DNA from: Salvia splendens
Lineage: Eukaryota; Streptophyta; Magnoliopsida; Lamiales; Lamiaceae
Assembly (NCBI RefSeq): GCF_004379255.2
Contig: NC_056038.1
Span: 8,408,729-8,472,728, forward strand
Length of the DNA stretch: 64,000 nucleotides
Reading direction: 5' to 3'
Both the position numbers and the translations under genes were made by a program. Positions 60,777 to 64,000 of this stretch are shown piece by piece. Under the pieces are notes generated by a model. The model was not told the DNA's origin. It searched no databases and worked only from the letters and a program-made list of their open reading frames with translations. Each line of letters starts with the position of its first letter. The stretch's first letter is position 1.

Positions 60777-62114
60777 GGGCATCAGCAGTGGGGCGCCCTA
60801 AAGCCCGCCCTATGCACCGCCACGTCAGCATTTTTATCCTCCTACCCTTTCACCTGCAGTGGGGCGTCCTATAGGTTTTACTATTGTTTTGTTAATTAGT
60901 TTAAATGTTTTCAAATATATAAATGCAAACTAATTAAAAAACACAACGATTAACTAAAAAACGGCAAATACTAACATTGATTAAAAAAAATTACACGAGT
61001 TAGAAATAAAAAAAGTTGACTACTCTACAAAAGCCCCAACTTCCGGCGCAACTCATCGATCAACCCCTGGAGGTATTCGGCTCTGGCCGGGTCCATACAC
61101 TTCATGAGGGTGTTATGCTTGTCCAACAACATCTGCGCCATCGAGGCCGTTGCCAACTCCGCGTAGGCAAGTGCCGACGGGGTCGGGGTCGGGATCGGCG
61201 ATGGGGGGCCGGCCGCGGCTTGCGAGGAGGATGTCGCCTTCGCCTTCCCCTTGTTCTTCGCAGCCTTGACGCCTACGGGACGCCGGAAGGACATCGGTGT
61301 GCCGGAACTCTCACCGGATATGCGCCGCTTTCACTGCTCGTGTAACCACCAGTGTCGGTGTTCTTCGTCCTCTTTGTAGCACTCGGCGATGCGCTCCCAG
61401 TACACAAGCTGCTTTTGGTTGTTCGCGAATAACGGGTCCTCCGAGATATCCACCCAACACCTCGCCAAGACGAGGGTTTTATCCGGTTGGTAGTTCGTCC
61501 TCCCGGGGGCGTACCCTTCATTCGTTACCGGAGGTGGCAACTTGTACGCCCGGTACTTGATCCGCTTCTTTCTGGCGGGGGCGGGGGCCGAGGTGGCAAC
61601 AGCGCGGCGGGAAGGGACGGCGGGGCGAGTTGGAGACGGCTCCATGTTAGACAGACCGTACGAATCCGTACTGCATTCGGGATCGTACTGCGTGTCAGGG
61701 TCGAACGACCGATATTCGTCAGGTTGTGTACCCGACCAACGTGCACCACCTCCAAACATCGGACTATTGGGACTTGAGTAATCACCGGAATCCATTTTCT
61801 AGTGTAAATTGAGAGTTAAAATGCGAATGAAAATGTTACAAATGAAGGTAGGGTAAGGGGTATTTATATAAATGAATTTTTCAGATTAAAAAAAAAAAAC
61901 AAAACAAAAACGCGTTGCATCGTCCGCGCCATCGTCTGCGTCGCCCACAGTGGGCGGACGATGGCGCGGACGATGCCCTATCGTCCGCGCTTCCTTCGCG
62001 GACTATCTGTCGGGCGAGGACGACGCATCGTCCATCGTCCGCGCACCCACAGTGGCGGACGATGACGCGCCCGAAGCATCGGGCGGCCTATCGTCCGCCC
62101 CACTGTGGGTGCCC
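60777..62114 (-). mobile_element. PIF/Harbinger element with internally deleted accessory ORF
   Basis: Ends GGGCATCAGCAGTGGGGCG and, inverted, GGGCACCCACAGTGGGGCG; TAA flanks (60774-60776, 62115-62117). The right subterminal region is dense in CGTCCGC units. No transposase. Confidence 0.9.
61025..61795 (-). pseudogene. Harbinger accessory ORF1 (Myb-like), deleted and frameshifted
   Basis: Starts MDSGDYSSPNSPMFGGG at 61795. It keeps the Myb-like beginning (TNYQPDKTLVLARCWVDISE, DPLFANNQKQLVYWERIAE), then loses the middle and ends at a stop near 61331. The C-terminal part (GVKAAKNKGKAKA, then a helical MAQMLLDKHNTLMKCMDP) continues in another frame to 61025. A relative of the ORF1 at 49593 and 62697 but of a different subgroup. 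Confidence 0.8.
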
Positions 62115-62379
62115 TAAGCATTAGAAGAGGACCCTATTTGACATATATACATATGTATCGATAGACCTATATTATATATTATGACATATACAAAATGTAT
62201 ACTCTCTCCGTCCATGAAAGAGTCCCAGTTGTGTACCGTACAAATTTTAATGTGCAATAATAAAGTAAGAGATCTAGAAATGTATTATTGTAATTAAATT
62301 CTTAAAAAGATAATTTTGATGGAGGGAAGAAAATTGAAAAATGAGAGTATTTGTCTTATGAGCAATCCGGCAATGCTAA
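62115..62379. other. Short spacer with one Stowaway-like end
   Basis: CTCTCTCCGTCCATGAAAGA at 62202 looks like a Stowaway left end, and GATGGAGGG near 62320 could be the other. No clear TA pair was established. Confidence 0.35.
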
Positions 62380-62595
62380 GAGCATCCACAATGGCAGCCA
62401 ACGGACCGGCTAGCCGATTCCCGGCGCTAGCCGGTCTGCTCGCCGAACCATTGCAGCCGGTGAGAAAAACGGCGAGCGCACGCCGATTTCGGGCGCTGGC
62501 CGATGCGCTCGCCAATCGGCTGGCCGCCATTGCAGGCTCCCGATCGGCGAGCGATCGGCCAACCGATTTTTTATTTATTTTTATTTAATTTTCGA

Positions 62596-62665
62596 AACAC
62601 TATATATACGCGATTTGCACGTCATTTTCATTCACACCACTTGTTTTAACGAGTTTTCTCTCTAT
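62596..62665 (+). promoter_or_regulatory. Harbinger promoter/5'-UTR block, second accessory-ORF copy
   Basis: TATATATA (62601-62608), then TTTTCATTCACACCACTTG and TTTTAACGAGTTTTCTCTC before the ATG at 62697. Same module as 35051-35120 and 51001-51085. Confidence 0.75.
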
Positions 62666-62696
62666 ATTAATTTATGTACAAGAGCAACAACGCGAA

Positions 62697-63970
62697 ATGG
62701 AGCACAACAACGAGTCTACTCCAATGACGAGCGGGTCTCAAACTCCTACGGTACCCGTGGGAAGTGGATGGGGTCTGATGGACGGGTACTACAACATGTA
62801 CCCTTGGCAGCAGATGATGCCCGGGATGGCATCCGGGGGTAGTATGCCGGGATGGCAGGGGATGCAGGGCGGGCCGACGATGCAGGGCGGGCAGGGGGTA
62901 CCGGGGATGCAACCCGGGATGCAGATGATGCCGTTGTGGCAGGCGGGGATGCCGGGGACGCCGGGGGGATAACGTCTATCATCCCAGTTTTGATTTTTTG
63001 ACAGCTTCTTCGCACACATGGACCCCATTGGAGACGCAGTTCACTAGGTGTGATGCTTTCTTCTTAGAGGAGTTGGGGATAGATCTCGGGGATGCGGACA
63101 CTCCCGTTCAAACGGGGGAGTAGGGCGGGGTTGGGGCGCGCCAAAGCAGAAGAAGGGCAAGGGGAAGGGCAAGAGGGTGGTCGACGAGTCGTCGCAGCCG
63201 GCTTATGACGACATCCCGGCACGGTCGGAAGTGGACGGATGCGGAGAGCGTCGCGCTGTCCAATGTGTGGGTGAGTGTTTGCGATGATCCCCTCCATTCG
63301 AACAATAAGAGGATCGTCAACTTGTGGGCTAAAATATCAGCAGCCTACAAGGCATTTTGCCCGGAGGGGAGGCCACACAGCGGGGAGGAGTGCCGGAAGG
63401 GGTGGGACCGAATCAGGGCTGCGGTCTCCCGATTTTCGGGCTTGTACACCAACGCCCTCCGCATGCAGACTAGTGGCCAAACTGACGAGGACTGCAGGAG
63501 GATAGCGGAGAAAGTCTTCCCCGTGACCGGGCTTTATAAGGAGTTCACCTACTGGAACTGCTATAAGGTGCTGATGGACTCCGAGAAATTTTGGGCAGGT
63601 GTCAATGCTGGCTGGCCGAAGAAGCAGCGACTGAACTATACCAGTGATTACAGCGGCAGCAGCGGCGATTCCCAAGACCTCCCCGAGGATGTTCAGGAGT
63701 TCCCGTCCCCTCCCGCGTTTACTCGCCGCACTCTCCCGGTTGGTCAAAGGCGGGTTCAACGGGCTCGCCAGGGGTCCCAGGAGGTCTAGTCGGCATCCCC
63801 CCTGTTGGCAAGTCGACAGCCGAGCTCGCCTTCTTCGCGCGTCAACAAACGCAGGCTCATATGTACAAGATCTTAGCTGACTGGAAGACGGCTACTGACC
63901 CGTGGAGAAGAGGTTTCTTCACTCAATGCTCGAGAGTATGCGGGTCGATTTGGATGCCGTCGTGTGATTG
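62697..63970 (+). pseudogene. Harbinger accessory ORF1 (Myb/SANT-like), frameshifted
   Basis: Starts MEHNNESTPMTSGSQTP. A Met/Gly/Pro/Gln-rich leader with MQGG and PGMQ units runs to a stop at 62970. In other frames follow PLETQFTRCDAFFLEELGI, a KGKGKGKR basic stretch, and the Myb-like region KWTDAESVALSNVWVSVC. That continues open from 63205 to 63789 (GEECRKGWDRIRAAVSRFSG, then GVNAGWPKKQRLNYTSDYSG). The C terminus (GKSTAELAFFARQQTQAHMY...) is again shifted. Several indels make this copy non-functional. The order of motifs equals that of the ORF at 49593-50983. Confidence 0.8.
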
Positions 63971-64000
63971 GTAATTATTTATTTTTTATAATTTTGTTTA

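Larger units (their letters stand above)
62380..64000 (+). mobile_element. PIF/Harbinger element with accessory ORF, running off the window
   Basis: Left end GAGCATCCACAATGGCAGCC after TAA (62377-62379). The right end lies beyond 64000. Subterminal DNA contains repeated GCCGAT/CGGCGAG-type units. Confidence 0.8.

Overview
The window is nuclear DNA from a flowering plant. The evidence is spliced genes with GT-AG introns, an AP2-type transcription factor carrying a miR172 site, a plant MAP kinase, and typical plant transposon families. The MAP kinase is close to the MPK3/WIPK type and the overall style suggests a eudicot, perhaps an asterid, but that placement is inference.

Layout. 1-3.1 kb: a minus-strand single-exon ORF for the C-terminal part of an ICR/RIP (ROP-interactor) coiled-coil protein. 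3.07-8.16 kb: a minus-strand cysteine-rich ORF of unknown function, with an intact Ty1/copia retrotransposon inserted exactly at its apparent 5' end (identical 232-bp LTRs, GAAAG target duplication). 8.2-14.5 kb: AT-rich DNA with a Stowaway relic, a solo LTR and a hAT-type element. 14.57-16.59 kb: a complete six-exon MPK3-type MAP kinase (373 aa, minus strand). 17.75-19.93 kb: a gag-only, internally deleted Ty3/gypsy element. 20-25 kb: a perfect foldback MITE, a Harbinger MITE, a Helitron with a duplicated 5' end, and a Stowaway-like MITE. 25.19-27.68 kb: a Pack-MULE that captured fragments of a fasciclin-like arabinogalactan protein (FLA) gene and of an unrelated membrane-protein gene, with a hAT MITE nested inside. 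28.06-33.26 kb: a second, larger Helitron. 33.45-35.34 kb: a transposase-type PIF/Harbinger element. 36.24-42.94 kb: a complete twelve-exon NOT4-type RING/RRM gene (998 aa, plus strand). 44.46-46.65 kb: a minus-strand euAP2 gene (352 aa) with an EAR motif and a miR172 site; its second AP2 domain has lost an exon but the reading frame is kept. 47-64 kb: Stowaway MITEs, four more PIF/Harbinger elements and a 5.9-kb gag-only gypsy element.

The four recognisable cellular genes (ICR-like, MPK3, NOT4, AP2) have unrelated roles: ROP GTPase signalling, immune/stress kinase signalling, RNA turnover with ubiquitination, and flowering-time repression. They do not form a pathway. The most unusual pattern is in the PIF/Harbinger elements. 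Two carry only transposase and three carry only the Myb-like accessory ORF, with none seen carrying both. Three of them, one transposase type and two accessory types, share nearly the same promoter/5'-UTR block. This looks like a transposon family whose two proteins are carried on separate elements under one shared control module.

All exon coordinates were derived by eye from reading frame, GT-AG sites and remembered family sequences. No database search was run.
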